DNA from: JAGMDK01 sp023128695
GTDB lineage: Bacteria; Planctomycetota; Phycisphaerae; UBA1845; Fen-1342
Reading direction: 5' to 3'
DNA length: 29,606 bases
Assembly (NCBI GenBank): GCA_030628805.1
Contig: DAOVQG010000017.1
Location: forward strand, 1-29,606
Of this stretch, positions 6,281-14,776 are shown piece by piece. Within the stretch, counting starts at the first letter, position 1; each line of letters begins with the position of its first letter. The position numbers and the translations under genes are program-made. Below the pieces are notes generated by a model. That model was given only the letters and a program-made list of their open reading frames with translations, was not told the origin of the DNA and searched no databases.

Positions 6281-8365
6281 CTAACGGCCGAGCGCTTGAT
6301 CGCCGGCCTGGGGGGCGGAGGGGCCGATGTTTTCGACTGTTTCCGCCACCACCACCGTACGGCCGGTGAAGCGCTGAATAACACGCATCCGGGCTACGAT
6401 CAGACCGTCCCGCTCAATGCTGACGTTCATCCCGACGTAACTGCGCGGCAAATCGAGTGTGGCCAGGCCCGTCGCGGGATCGTAGAGACGCACGTGACCC
6501 TCCGCGGGCGGCAGTGCCAGCACCGCCTGCCCGCGCTGAAGAAGCTGTTTAAGCCTCACTTGCTCCCACGCCGGCAGAGTCGTGATGAGCTCCTCGATAA
6601 CAGGAATACCCACCGGCGAATCGAGCCGCGCGAGCGCCTCCGCCGCTGACAGAGCGATACGCCGGTCGTCGTCGTCGAGCAGGTCAACGAGCACCGGCTC
6701 GGCGATCTCGACCCGAAGCTGCCGCAGGCAGGCCACGACCTCCCGCCGCTCGCGCGGGCGGCAGCCTGCCAGATACGACCGCCAGTCATCCGCGGCGAAA
6801 TGAACTTCGTCTCTCAGGAAAGCCGGCGTATGACGGTAATAGGTTTCCAGCGTCAAGGTGCAAATGGCGGTTGAGTAGACGCACCCGCCGACGAGTCCCG
6901 CCATTCCCCAGCCTTGGCCGTAAGGGGGCCAACTCCCGTACTGGTGCCGCTTGTCACCGTGGGCGTTTTTTTCACGGTTCTGGAGCGGGAGCAGGGTGTC
7001 GCGCAGCCGGGCGTTCCAACTGGCCCAATCATCGCCGCCGCGTTGAAACATCGCCAGCGTCCCATAATACCAGTAGTATTCGCTGTGACGCAACGACGCG
7101 GTTTTGAGGCGGAGTTTTGACGCCGAGGGCGGTTCACCCAGCAGCACTGACCGTTGCCGCAATGGAGCACTCCCGACCAGACGCCAGCCGAGCATCTGTT
7201 CGCACATCAGGCCCGCCGCCAACATCGCCAGACCGTATTGGTGGACCGGTCGCAGGTCGCGGTCGAGCTGAAAACCCTCGCCCGAGTCGGCGTACCACAC
7301 CCGTCCGTCCTCCCCGGCGGCCCGGGTGAAGTGCAGAGCCGCCCGAACCAGCGTCCGGGGCGGCACCTCTATCCCAGCCGCGGCACACGAGTGCAGCGCC
7401 TGAACCATCCAGGCCGTGATCGAGCTGTCATTGCGGCCGGTGTTCGGCGTGGGGAGATAATCCCAGCCGCCGAGGGTTTGCTGGCTGCCGACCAGGCGTG
7501 CCACCGCGCGCCGGAGCGGTTCGACGACACGCGGCTCCTGCGTTAGAGCGAAGTACTCCGCCAGCGCCAGTGTCGCGAGCGCGTCGTTGTAGCCCGCCGA
7601 CGCAGGCTGCCGCGAGAAGCCCCCGTGCGGTTCCTGAAGCTTGAGCAGGGCGGCCACGGCGGCGCTTACGACGTCTTGATACGGCCCGTCCCCGTCGGTG
7701 TACCCCGCTCCCAGGAATGCCAGCAGAGCAAGACCGCTCACACCCGCCTTCAAGTCCTGCCCCGTGCGTTCGAGCGCGGCACCCGAGCATACGTCGTCCG
7801 GCGGACACTGTCGCTTGAAGTGGAAGCGATCCCAGGTGCCGTCCGGCGATTGATGGGCCGCGAGCCAGGCCAGCCCCGCTTCCACCGCGGTTTCTGTCCG
7901 CACGGTCCCGCCGAACGTTTCCACCGCTCGTTGCCGGGCCTCGGGTGAGCGGTCCCATTCATCGTCGCGAGCGGCCTTTGGTAAACCGGGTTCGGTGTTT
8001 GACTGGGGTGCGGGCCGGCCGCCATGCACGCGGCGGCGCTCGACGATCGGCGGGAGGGGGCCCGCCGCCACGGCTGCTTCCGGAGCGGCAACCTCCCCAG
8101 AATCGGCCGGCGTCTGTGCGTCGATACGCTCCGGAGACGCCGAGATTGCTTCCGACGCTTCGGTTTCCCGGGGCGTGGGGGCAGCGCTCACGTGCTCGTC
8201 AGCGTGAGAGGTGGGCGGCGGCGGCAGTGGGTCAGGCCCCGTGGATGGGAATAGCAACACGGGCAGCAATACTGCCACTAGAGCCAGCACGATGAGCAAT
8301 AGCCCTCCCCCAAGCATGAGCGGGCGTTGCCACCGGCGCGATGCTGGATACTGATTGCGGCGCAT
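6281..8365 (-). CDS. Membrane-anchored squalene-cyclase-like repeat protein with HEAT-type C-terminus
   Basis: The 694-residue product starts MRRNQYPASRRWQRP, followed by one long hydrophobic helix (LMLGGGLLLIVLALVAVLLPVLLF), so it is probably a signal anchor with the bulk outside the cytoplasm. A low-complexity Pro/Ala/Glu linker (about residues 45-150) leads to alpha/alpha-barrel repeats of the prenyltransferase/squalene oxidase type: GLAWLAAHQSPDGTWD, ALLKLQEPHGGFS, RLVGSQQTLGGWDYLPTPNTGRNDSSITAWMVQAL. The DxDD motif of true squalene-hopene cyclases is not evident, so catalysis is doubtful. Near the C-terminus are HEAT-like helices (EPVLVDLLDDDDRRIALSAAEALARLDSP) and a small beta domain. 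The start at 8365 was chosen because a TACAAT box lies just upstream; the longer in-frame ATG at 8434 adds no membrane feature. Confidence 0.75.
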   Translation of the reverse strand: MRRNQYPASRRWQRPLMLGGGLLLIVLALVAVLLPVLLFPSTGPDPLPPPPTSHADEHVSAAPTPRETEASEAISASPERIDAQTPADSGEVAAPEAAVAAGPLPPIVERRRVHGGRPAPQSNTEPGLPKAARDDEWDRSPEARQRAVETFGGTVRTETAVEAGLAWLAAHQSPDGTWDRFHFKRQCPPDDVCSGAALERTGQDLKAGVSGLALLAFLGAGYTDGDGPYQDVVSAAVAALLKLQEPHGGFSRQPASAGYNDALATLALAEYFALTQEPRVVEPLRRAVARLVGSQQTLGGWDYLPTPNTGRNDSSITAWMVQALHSCAAAGIEVPPRTLVRAALHFTRAAGEDGRVWYADSGEGFQLDRDLRPVHQYGLAMLAAGLMCEQMLGWRLVGSAPLRQRSVLLGEPPSASKLRLKTASLRHSEYYWYYGTLAMFQRGGDDWASWNARLRDTLLPLQNREKNAHGDKRHQYGSWPPYGQGWGMAGLVGGCVYSTAICTLTLETYYRHTPAFLRDEVHFAADDWRSYLAGCRPRERREVVACLRQLRVEIAEPVLVDLLDDDDRRIALSAAEALARLDSPVGIPVIEELITTLPAWEQVRLKQLLQRGQAVLALPPAEGHVRLYDPATGLATLDLPRSYVGMNVSIERDGLIVARMRVIQRFTGRTVVVAETVENIGPSAPQAGDQALGR

Positions 8366-8373
8366 CGCTGCAT

Positions 8374-8379
8374 ATTGTA
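8374..8379 (-). promoter_or_regulatory. Candidate -10 box for the squalene-cyclase-like gene
   Basis: TACAAT on the minus strand (8379-8374) sits 8 nt before the ATG at 8365-8363, the same arrangement as at selB, and again without a Shine-Dalgarno sequence. No convincing -35 is visible. Confidence 0.35.
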
Positions 8380-8452
8380 AGCACGTTTGGCAGCCCGGAG
8401 AAAAAGGGCGACAAAATATACCCATAGCAGTCAAGTCGGGTCTTGTTTGGTC

Positions 8453-8458
8453 TATACT
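8453..8458 (+). promoter_or_regulatory. Candidate -10 box for the C25 surface-protein gene
   Basis: TATACT at 8453-8458 would start transcription near 8465, leaving about 60 nt before the ATG at 8527. The -35 position (around 8430) is a poor match, so support is moderate at best. Confidence 0.3.
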
Positions 8459-8526
8459 GGGATAGGGACCGGAGAGTAAGGTTCAAATCCAAGTTCCAGA
8501 TTGCGCAAGAGCGCGGGAGCGACATC

Positions 8527-11500
8527 ATGTCAAAGTTAAGAATCATCCCCATTGTTCTCGTGGGAGCGGTCACGGCGGCGGCACTAGCCGCTCAGGACGA
8601 CGGACCGCAGTGGCTCGCGGTGAACAGCGTACCATCGGATCCTGCTCGGGCCGCGGTTCTCCATTCATCCGACGGAGGATTAGAGATCGCCGTCACAATG
8701 CCGGGCGCCTATCAGTCAGCGGTAACGGCGGCAGATGGACGCCAGTACACACAACTGAGTGTCCCCGGCTGCGGGGCGACCGCCGATGAGGTGGGTCTGC
8801 CGGAGATGCCGTTCAAGGGGTTCTTCGTGGAGATCCCCTACGGCGTGGACGTATCGGTCGAACTGCTCGATATGACAGTCGTGACGCTCGGAACCGGTTA
8901 CAAGATATATCCCTCACAACCGCCTCAGCCGGACAGTAGTGATACGGCCCCCCCCTTTGAGATCAACGAGGCAGCCTACGCGACGGATACATTCTTCCCG
9001 GCCGAGCCGGTGGTGCTCGACGAACCGGGCTTCATCCGCGGGCGGCGGGTGGTCTTCGTGGAGGCATTCCCGCTCCGCTACAACCCCGTGACCACCGAGT
9101 TGCAAGCCTATGACGAACTGCGCTTCAACTTAGTATTCAGCGGGGGTGTGGATCGGTCCGGCCTGGCGCAGCGCCAGCGGCTGGCCACCCGCGAATCGGA
9201 GGCGCTGGCGGCAGGCTTGATTCTGAACTACGAGCCGGTTGCTCTACAACGCGCTGGTGTCGGAGTACATCGCAACTACTCAAGGAACAATGCGGCCGAT
9301 TATCTGATTATCGTCAAGGATAATCTCAAAGAAGAGATTCAGCCCTTGGCCGATTGGAAGAAGCTGAAGGGGTACACAACCAAGGTAGTAAAAAAGTCGG
9401 ACGCCGGCAACACACCGACGGCGATCAAGAATTACATCCAGAACGCCTACGACACCTGGGATCCGGCGCCGTCCTATGTCCTGCTGGTAGGTGACTACGC
9501 CGACATCCCGCCGAAGTGGGTCTACATTCCTAACAGGTCATGCAATTCAGACATTTATTACGCCTGCCTGCAAGGGGATGACTACTATCCCGACCTGGCG
9601 ATCGGGCGTCTGCCGGTGAGCTCGGAGACGGACTGCACGAACGTGGTCAACAAGATCCTGGGTTACGACCGCTGGCCGGTGGACGAGGACTGGTACAAGA
9701 AATTCCTGAGCGCCGCTTACTTCCAGGATGATAACAACGACTCATACGCCGACCGCCATTTCATGGAGACCTCGGCCCATGTCGAGAGTTGGTTGAGCAC
9801 TAACACCAATATGACCACACACACGGCGTGGTGTGAGAACAGCGGCACGCATAGCAACTACTACTACCGGACCACGGGTTTGAATCATCCCCACCGGTTT
9901 GCTTATGCCAGCCCCATTCCCGCGTCGGTCACCGGGGCCTGGGTCACCGCGAACCAGGCCACCACGGCCATCTCGAACACGATCAACAACGGCGTCGGTC
10001 ATGTGCTGCATCGGGATCACGGGAGCGAGACGTCCTGGTGTCATCCGCCCTTCAATAAGAACGACATCAGCAACCTGTTCAACGGCTTCCGCACGCCCGT
10101 CGTCTTCAGCTTCAACTGTCAGACGGGTTCGTTTCAGCGGGCTAGCGGGGATTGCTTCTGCGAAGCTTTTCTGAAGAAGAGCCCGGGCGGGTGCGCGGGC
10201 ATCTGCGGCGCGACCCGAACAAGTTACTCCGGGTACAACGACCTGATCGTCCACGGCCTGTACACTTGTTTCTGGTCTTCCTACGACAGTACCCACACCG
10301 ACACCACCTATTCCCGTTCAAAGCGGCTGGGCAACGCCCTCAACTACGCCAAGTACTACATGAAGATCTACGAGGGCACGAGCAACACGACCAAATCCGA
10401 ATTCTACATGTTCCACTGGTTCGGCGACCCGGACATGTGGCTGCGTACCAGACGGCCGTTGTTCATATCCATCATAGATAGGGAGCTTTTCGGACCGCCC
10501 TACGACTCGACCATGCGCGTCCGCTGTCACTGTTACCGCCAAGGGCTCGTCGAGGGCGCCCAGGTGACCGTTTCTCACGCCTACGCGCCCGATTACTGGA
10601 CCGGCGTGACCGACGCGAACGGCGAGGTCGTTTTCTACAATATGGATTTCACCGAGCCGCACGGCTACCACCTGACGGTCGTGGTGGACAATTACATGCC
10701 TGTTGAAGAATCGCTCGATATGGACGGGGCTTGTTGCGACGACGATACGGGCATGTGTCAGGATTATGTACCCATGCTCCAATGCTACGGCCGCTGGACC
10801 AATGGTATGTGTGGAGAAATGGAACCGCCGTGCGGACTGGGCGCCTGCTGTTATGACGATGGCACGTGTATGTACACGCCCGAAGACGGTTGCACCGGCG
10901 CCGATATGGTCTGGCTCGGGCCCGAGAGCACCTGTGAAGACTGCTGCGTCCTGGAGTGCCCGCCCGAGGCCCAATTGGAAGCGGAGCCCTGTGGCGAGGA
11001 CACCAACGGGGGCTGCGACATGCCCACGCCGGCGTTCGAGACGATCGAATGTGACGATGTGGTTTGCGGTACGTTGTGGGCTACCGGCGGCGATCAGGAC
11101 GACGATTGGTACCAGCTCGACCTCACTGACTCGCGAGTTCTCACCGTGACGCTCAATGCTGAAAGTCCGGCGATAGTCGGCGTCTGGGCTCAGAACGAGT
11201 GGGGGCAGCCCGGATGTGACAACCTCACGGGCGACTTGGCCTGGTCGGACGCCACGACGCCTTGCCTTGAGGCTAGTGTGACCACCCTGTGTCTCCCGCC
11301 CGGCACATATTACATCTATGTGGCGGCGGATGCGGATGAAGGGTACCCATGTCATTCGCTGAGTCGCGGAAACGACTATGTCTTGACCGTGACCTGTGTA
11401 CTGTGCCCAGAGGCCCTGGGCGCCTGTTGCGACGATATCGCCGGTACCTGCGAGGAAGACGTCCACCAGATCAACTGCCTGGACTATGGGCTGCGGTTCC

Positions 11501-13293
11501 TCCCCGGCGGTGCGTGCGGTGATTTCGACCCGGCCTGCGGCAGCCTGGGCGTCTGTTGCTACGACCAGAACGGCACCTGCGAGGACAATGTGCCGGCGGC
11601 TTATTGCCAAGGCCCCGGGGTGCGCTTCCTACCCGCGCCGGCGACGTGCGACGACTTTGATCCGCCCTGCGGCACGCTGTGGGGCGTCTGCTGCGGCCCT
11701 GATCCGGGCGAGTGTACGGTCGATGTCTTTGAAGTGGACTGCCAGGAGCCCGGTCAGCACTTCCTGGCTGCGCCGGGCAACTGCGACGATTGCGACACCG
11801 CCGTGAGCGGCGTCTGCTGCGATGACGACACCGGCACGTGCACGGAAAACGTGTACGAGTTCAACTGCCGCCGAGAGTACCAGCGCTTCCTGCCTGCTCC
11901 GGCGACGTGCGACGACTTTGATCCGCCCTGCGGACCGGCGTGGGGGGCCTGCTGCGATGAGATCCTGGTTATTTGCGAGGACAGAATCTACGAAGTGGAC
12001 TGCCAAGGACCAAACGAAGTGTTCTATCCAGGCCAGATGTGTGACGATCTTGAGCCACCCTGCGGGATGGTGGCCTGCTGCCTGCCGGACGGCAGTTGCG
12101 TGTATCTGACAGAGGATGAATGCGTGAATCCGCCGTACTACGGCGTCCCGCAAGCTCCCGGGGAAGTTTGTACCGCCCCCTGGTCATGCTGCTTCGGCGA
12201 CGGTTCGTGCCTCGAGGTGGACCCGATTTGCTGTGACGAAATGGGCGGCCAGCCCGGATATGTGGCACAGTGCCTGGGCGACAGCAACGGCAACGGGATC
12301 GACGATGCCTGCGAAGACTGCAATTCCAATGGCGTGCCCGACGTCCAGGACATCGCTGAGGGCACCAGTGAGGATTGCAACACCAACGGCATCCCTGATG
12401 AGTGTGACATCGCCGCCGGCACAAGTGATGACTGCAATACCAACGGCATGCCCGACGAGTGTGAAGCCGGTGTCGGTGACATCACCATGGACGGCGGCTT
12501 CATCGGCAAGATCTTCGAGCTCGACCCGCCCTATCCGCTAGGCAGCGGCAGCACGAACCTGGAGACCATGCGCAACGGGGACTATCCGCCGGTCGGCAGC
12601 ATGGACTACTGGCGTCAATACGACACCTTTCACAATGGCGACCAGGGCAACGAGGACTGGATGGGTTACGAGTTCACCTACGCCCGGGAGTTCCATGGGC
12701 TCATCTTCCAGGAGGGCATGCACTTCGTGGACGGCGGCTGGTTCGATGAATTCCAGGTCCAGGTTCGGATCGAGGGTGTTTGGACAGACGTCGCGAATCT
12801 GAGTTCCGATCCGCCCTATCCCGGCAACAACGGCGTCAACTTTGAGACGTTCCTGCTCACCTTCGATCCGCTGGCGGGCGACGCCATCCGCATCTACGGC
12901 GACCCGGGCGGCGAGGCCAATTTCATCGGTTTCGGCGAGTACCGGGTGCTGGCGATGCTGCACCCGACGTTCGACTGCAATAGCAACGGCGTGCTCGACG
13001 AGTGTGACATCGCCGACGGCACGTCGCAGGATGCTAATGGCAACGGAATCCCCGACGAATGCGAGGCCCCGCCGGTCTGTCCCGGCGACAGCAATTGCGA
13101 CGAGGCGATCAGTTGGCGCGACATCGACTTTTTCGTGGCGGCGATGAACGACAACGTGGCGGCGTGGGAAGCTATGTTCGCGCCCGGCACGCCGAGTTGT
13201 CCCTTTGAGAATAATGACGTGAACGGCGACGGGACCGTCAATTGGCGCGACATCGATCCGTTTGTCGCGCTGATGAATACGACCTGCCCGTAG
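8527..13293 (+). CDS. Giant secreted gingipain-like (peptidase C25) mosaic protein with dockerin-like C-terminus
   Basis: The 1588-residue product has a signal peptide (MSKLRIIPIVLVGAVTAAALAAQ) and a C25-type propeptide region. The catalytic domain (about 255-640) contains ADYLIIV, VLLVGDYADIPP, the His motif HRDHGSE (His498) and the Cys motif FSFNCQTGSF (Cys531). The His-Cys spacing of 33 equals that of gingipain R (His211/Cys244). After a beta-sandwich come two Cys-rich modules (GACC...PPCG), a PPC-like domain (about 10960-11400), five more such modules plus a divergent one (to about 12210), DCNxNGxPDECD calcium repeats, a discoidin-like segment (about 12500-12960) and two EF-hand-like WRDIDxFVxxM repeats. 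Caspase-fold catalysis looks intact. GGGAG lies upstream of the chosen ATG. Confidence 0.9.
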   Translation: MSKLRIIPIVLVGAVTAAALAAQDDGPQWLAVNSVPSDPARAAVLHSSDGGLEIAVTMPGAYQSAVTAADGRQYTQLSVPGCGATADEVGLPEMPFKGFFVEIPYGVDVSVELLDMTVVTLGTGYKIYPSQPPQPDSSDTAPPFEINEAAYATDTFFPAEPVVLDEPGFIRGRRVVFVEAFPLRYNPVTTELQAYDELRFNLVFSGGVDRSGLAQRQRLATRESEALAAGLILNYEPVALQRAGVGVHRNYSRNNAADYLIIVKDNLKEEIQPLADWKKLKGYTTKVVKKSDAGNTPTAIKNYIQNAYDTWDPAPSYVLLVGDYADIPPKWVYIPNRSCNSDIYYACLQGDDYYPDLAIGRLPVSSETDCTNVVNKILGYDRWPVDEDWYKKFLSAAYFQDDNNDSYADRHFMETSAHVESWLSTNTNMTTHTAWCENSGTHSNYYYRTTGLNHPHRFAYASPIPASVTGAWVTANQATTAISNTINNGVGHVLHRDHGSETSWCHPPFNKNDISNLFNGFRTPVVFSFNCQTGSFQRASGDCFCEAFLKKSPGGCAGICGATRTSYSGYNDLIVHGLYTCFWSSYDSTHTDTTYSRSKRLGNALNYAKYYMKIYEGTSNTTKSEFYMFHWFGDPDMWLRTRRPLFISIIDRELFGPPYDSTMRVRCHCYRQGLVEGAQVTVSHAYAPDYWTGVTDANGEVVFYNMDFTEPHGYHLTVVVDNYMPVEESLDMDGACCDDDTGMCQDYVPMLQCYGRWTNGMCGEMEPPCGLGACCYDDGTCMYTPEDGCTGADMVWLGPESTCEDCCVLECPPEAQLEAEPCGEDTNGGCDMPTPAFETIECDDVVCGTLWATGGDQDDDWYQLDLTDSRVLTVTLNAESPAIVGVWAQNEWGQPGCDNLTGDLAWSDATTPCLEASVTTLCLPPGTYYIYVAADADEGYPCHSLSRGNDYVLTVTCVLCPEALGACCDDIAGTCEEDVHQINCLDYGLRFLPGGACGDFDPACGSLGVCCYDQNGTCEDNVPAAYCQGPGVRFLPAPATCDDFDPPCGTLWGVCCGPDPGECTVDVFEVDCQEPGQHFLAAPGNCDDCDTAVSGVCCDDDTGTCTENVYEFNCRREYQRFLPAPATCDDFDPPCGPAWGACCDEILVICEDRIYEVDCQGPNEVFYPGQMCDDLEPPCGMVACCLPDGSCVYLTEDECVNPPYYGVPQAPGEVCTAPWSCCFGDGSCLEVDPICCDEMGGQPGYVAQCLGDSNGNGIDDACEDCNSNGVPDVQDIAEGTSEDCNTNGIPDECDIAAGTSDDCNTNGMPDECEAGVGDITMDGGFIGKIFELDPPYPLGSGSTNLETMRNGDYPPVGSMDYWRQYDTFHNGDQGNEDWMGYEFTYAREFHGLIFQEGMHFVDGGWFDEFQVQVRIEGVWTDVANLSSDPPYPGNNGVNFETFLLTFDPLAGDAIRIYGDPGGEANFIGFGEYRVLAMLHPTFDCNSNGVLDECDIADGTSQDANGNGIPDECEAPPVCPGDSNCDEAISWRDIDFFVAAMNDNVAAWEAMFAPGTPSCPFENNDVNGDGTVNWRDIDPFVALMNTTCP

Positions 13294-13339
13294 CACCGGG
13301 CGGCGCTTCGGCGTAGTCCACCAATATCGTCAAGTCGGC

Positions 13340-13375
13340 ACGGCCGGCCGGTGAACGACTTTACCGGCCGGCCGT
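13340..13375 (+). terminator. Strong hairpin after the C25 gene
   Basis: Perfect 13-bp inverted repeat: arms 13340-13352 and 13363-13375 (built on GGCCGGCC), loop GAACGACTTT. It lies 47 bp after the stop codon. The following CGTTGTCC is only weakly U-rich, so it may be a stabilising or Rho-assisted end rather than a classic intrinsic terminator. Confidence 0.6.
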
Positions 13376-13488
13376 CGTTGTCCGCTTGTGGTTTCCAGCG
13401 TGCCACCCTCGCTAAACACATACGTCTCGGATATCCTGAATCGCCGTTTGATGTGCCCAGACGCCGCTGTTTGTTATAGGTATCCCTG

Positions 13489-14475
13489 ATGCCGCTCAAG
13501 CCGGTCTATTGTTCGCAATGTGGTCACAGCGTCACCACCCGGGAGGTGGAGGGGCGGCCGCGCGCGGTCTGCCCGGCGTGCGAGACCGTGTTCTATGAGA
13601 ATCCGCTGCCGGTGGCGGCGTCCATCGTGCTCAACGATCGCCGCGAGGTCCTGCTCGTCAAGCGGGCCCGCGAGCCGCAGAAGGGCGAGTGGTGTTTGCC
13701 GATGGGGTTCGCCGAGCGGGGCGAGACGATCACCGAGGCCGCGTTGCGCGAGCTCAAGGAGGAAACCGGGATCGACGGCCGCGTCCTGCAAATGATCGAT
13801 ACCGACTCGTACGAGAGCGAACATTACGGCGACCTGTTGATCGTTTCCTTCGAGATGAAGAAGAACAGCGGCGAGGAGCACGCCGGCGATGACGCCGAGG
13901 AGGTCCGCTACTTCCCGATCGGCCGGCACCCGCCGCTGGCGTTCAGCTCGAATGAGAAGGCCCTGCGGGCCTGTGCGGCGGCGCACCTGGAAGACTGGGC
14001 GATCCAGGACTCGTTCGTGACGCTCGAGGCCGACGAAGACAAGGCGATGCTTTCGGACGCGGTGGTGGAATTGATCGAGGAGCGGGCCGAGGAAATCGCC
14101 TTTTTGTGGCTGGACGACGTGCGCTCGAACCCGACCACGCGGACCTATAAGAAGCTCGACCCCGAGCTGCTCCGGGCCGGCGCCGTGCGGGCGATCTCGC
14201 AGTTCAGCCGGTGGTTCAAGGGCGACGGGGCGGCGGACGAAGTGGCAAAGTTGTATCAGGCCATCGGCCGTGAGCGGCGGGCCCAGGGTTTCAAGCTGCG
14301 CGAGGTCCTCAGTGCGATCGCACTTTTGAAAAAGCACGTCTGGATATTTGCCCGCGCCCACGGCGTGTGGGAACGCCCGATCGACGTCTACCGCGTCCTC
14401 GAACTAAACCGCCTGATGGCCGTCTTTTTCGACAAGGCGACATATCACACCGTACGGGGGTTTGATGAGGAGTAA
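13489..14475 (+). CDS. Nudix hydrolase with zinc ribbon, fused to an RsbRD_N-like helical domain
   Basis: The 328-residue product starts with a zinc ribbon (Cys8, Cys11, Cys28, Cys31) followed by a Nudix domain. The Nudix box at residues 73-95 (GFAERGETITEAALRELKEETGI) matches GX5EX7REUXEEXGU at every defined position, so hydrolysis of a nucleoside-diphosphate-linked compound is expected. A ribbon-Nudix pair resembles the NudC (NADH/NAD-capped RNA) branch, but the C-terminus differs. Residues about 197-325 are all helical (AEEIAFLWLDDVRSNPTTRTY...RAQGFKLREVLSAIALLKKHVWIFAR) and resemble the RsbRD N-terminal sensor domain. The gene stands alone between repeat-bearing spacers. The Nudix part is certain; the C-terminal family is my judgement. 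Confidence 0.85.
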   Translation: MPLKPVYCSQCGHSVTTREVEGRPRAVCPACETVFYENPLPVAASIVLNDRREVLLVKRAREPQKGEWCLPMGFAERGETITEAALRELKEETGIDGRVLQMIDTDSYESEHYGDLLIVSFEMKKNSGEEHAGDDAEEVRYFPIGRHPPLAFSSNEKALRACAAAHLEDWAIQDSFVTLEADEDKAMLSDAVVELIEERAEEIAFLWLDDVRSNPTTRTYKKLDPELLRAGAVRAISQFSRWFKGDGAADEVAKLYQAIGRERRAQGFKLREVLSAIALLKKHVWIFARAHGVWERPIDVYRVLELNRLMAVFFDKATYHTVRGFDEE

Positions 14476-14479
14476 GCAC

Positions 14480-14512
14480 TCAGCAGTCAGCGTTCAGCAT
14501 TCAGCGATCAGC
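14480..14512. repeat. 7-bp tandem repeat (TCAGCNN)n
   Basis: TCAGC starts at 14480, 14487, 14494, 14501 and 14508: a strict 7-bp period with variable last two bases. The array begins 4 nt after the Nudix gene stop, like the array at 1158-1198. Confidence 0.8.
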
Positions 14513-14525
14513 CGAAAGTCGAGCG

Positions 14526-14655
14526 CTAGCAGTCTGTCGGACTTAGGGTTCGAAAACACCGTGGGAGCGCGCCCATGTGGGTCGGCACCCCAGGGTCCAG
14601 ACACCGAAGAGAGGCATAGAAAGCCACAAAACGGCTAAGTCCGACAGACTGCTAG
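14526..14655. mobile_element. 130-bp MITE-like element with perfect 21-bp terminal inverted repeats
   Basis: The left end (14526-14546, starting CTAGCAGTCTGTCGG) is the exact reverse complement of the right end (14635-14655, ending CCGACAGACTGCTAG). The 88 bp between carry no gene. CTAG at both outer ends could be part of the repeat or a palindromic 4-bp target duplication. The size and ends fit a non-autonomous miniature transposable element. Confidence 0.75.
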
Positions 14656-14674
14656 GGCTGCGTACGATCACAAT

Positions 14675-14758
14675 GTGTGCCACTGCTCTTGAGCAGTGTT
14701 TAGCTTGACGGAGTGGACCGAGATTATCCAGAAACACTGCTCAAGAGCAGTGGCACAC
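14675..14758. repeat. Long palindrome: 27-bp perfect arms, 30-bp loop
   Basis: The arm 14675-14701 (GTGTGCCACTGCTCTTGAGC...) is exactly complementary to 14732-14758. Each arm contains its own smaller palindrome, CACTGCTCTTGAGCAGTG. It ends 18 nt before the ClC start codon and would fold in that mRNA leader if transcription starts upstream. Part of one arm recurs at 301-318. Confidence 0.85.
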
Positions 14759-14776
14759 CGGTATCGGCGGATCAAG

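Noticed and set aside
10318..11610. 430-codon open frame on the minus strand
   Set aside because: It lies antisense to the C25 surface-protein gene, whose repeated Cys/Asp codons remove stops on the opposite strand; it has no signal, motif or ribosome-binding site.
13474..14361. 295-codon open frame on the minus strand
   Set aside because: Antisense to the Nudix gene, whose motifs are unmistakable on the plus strand.
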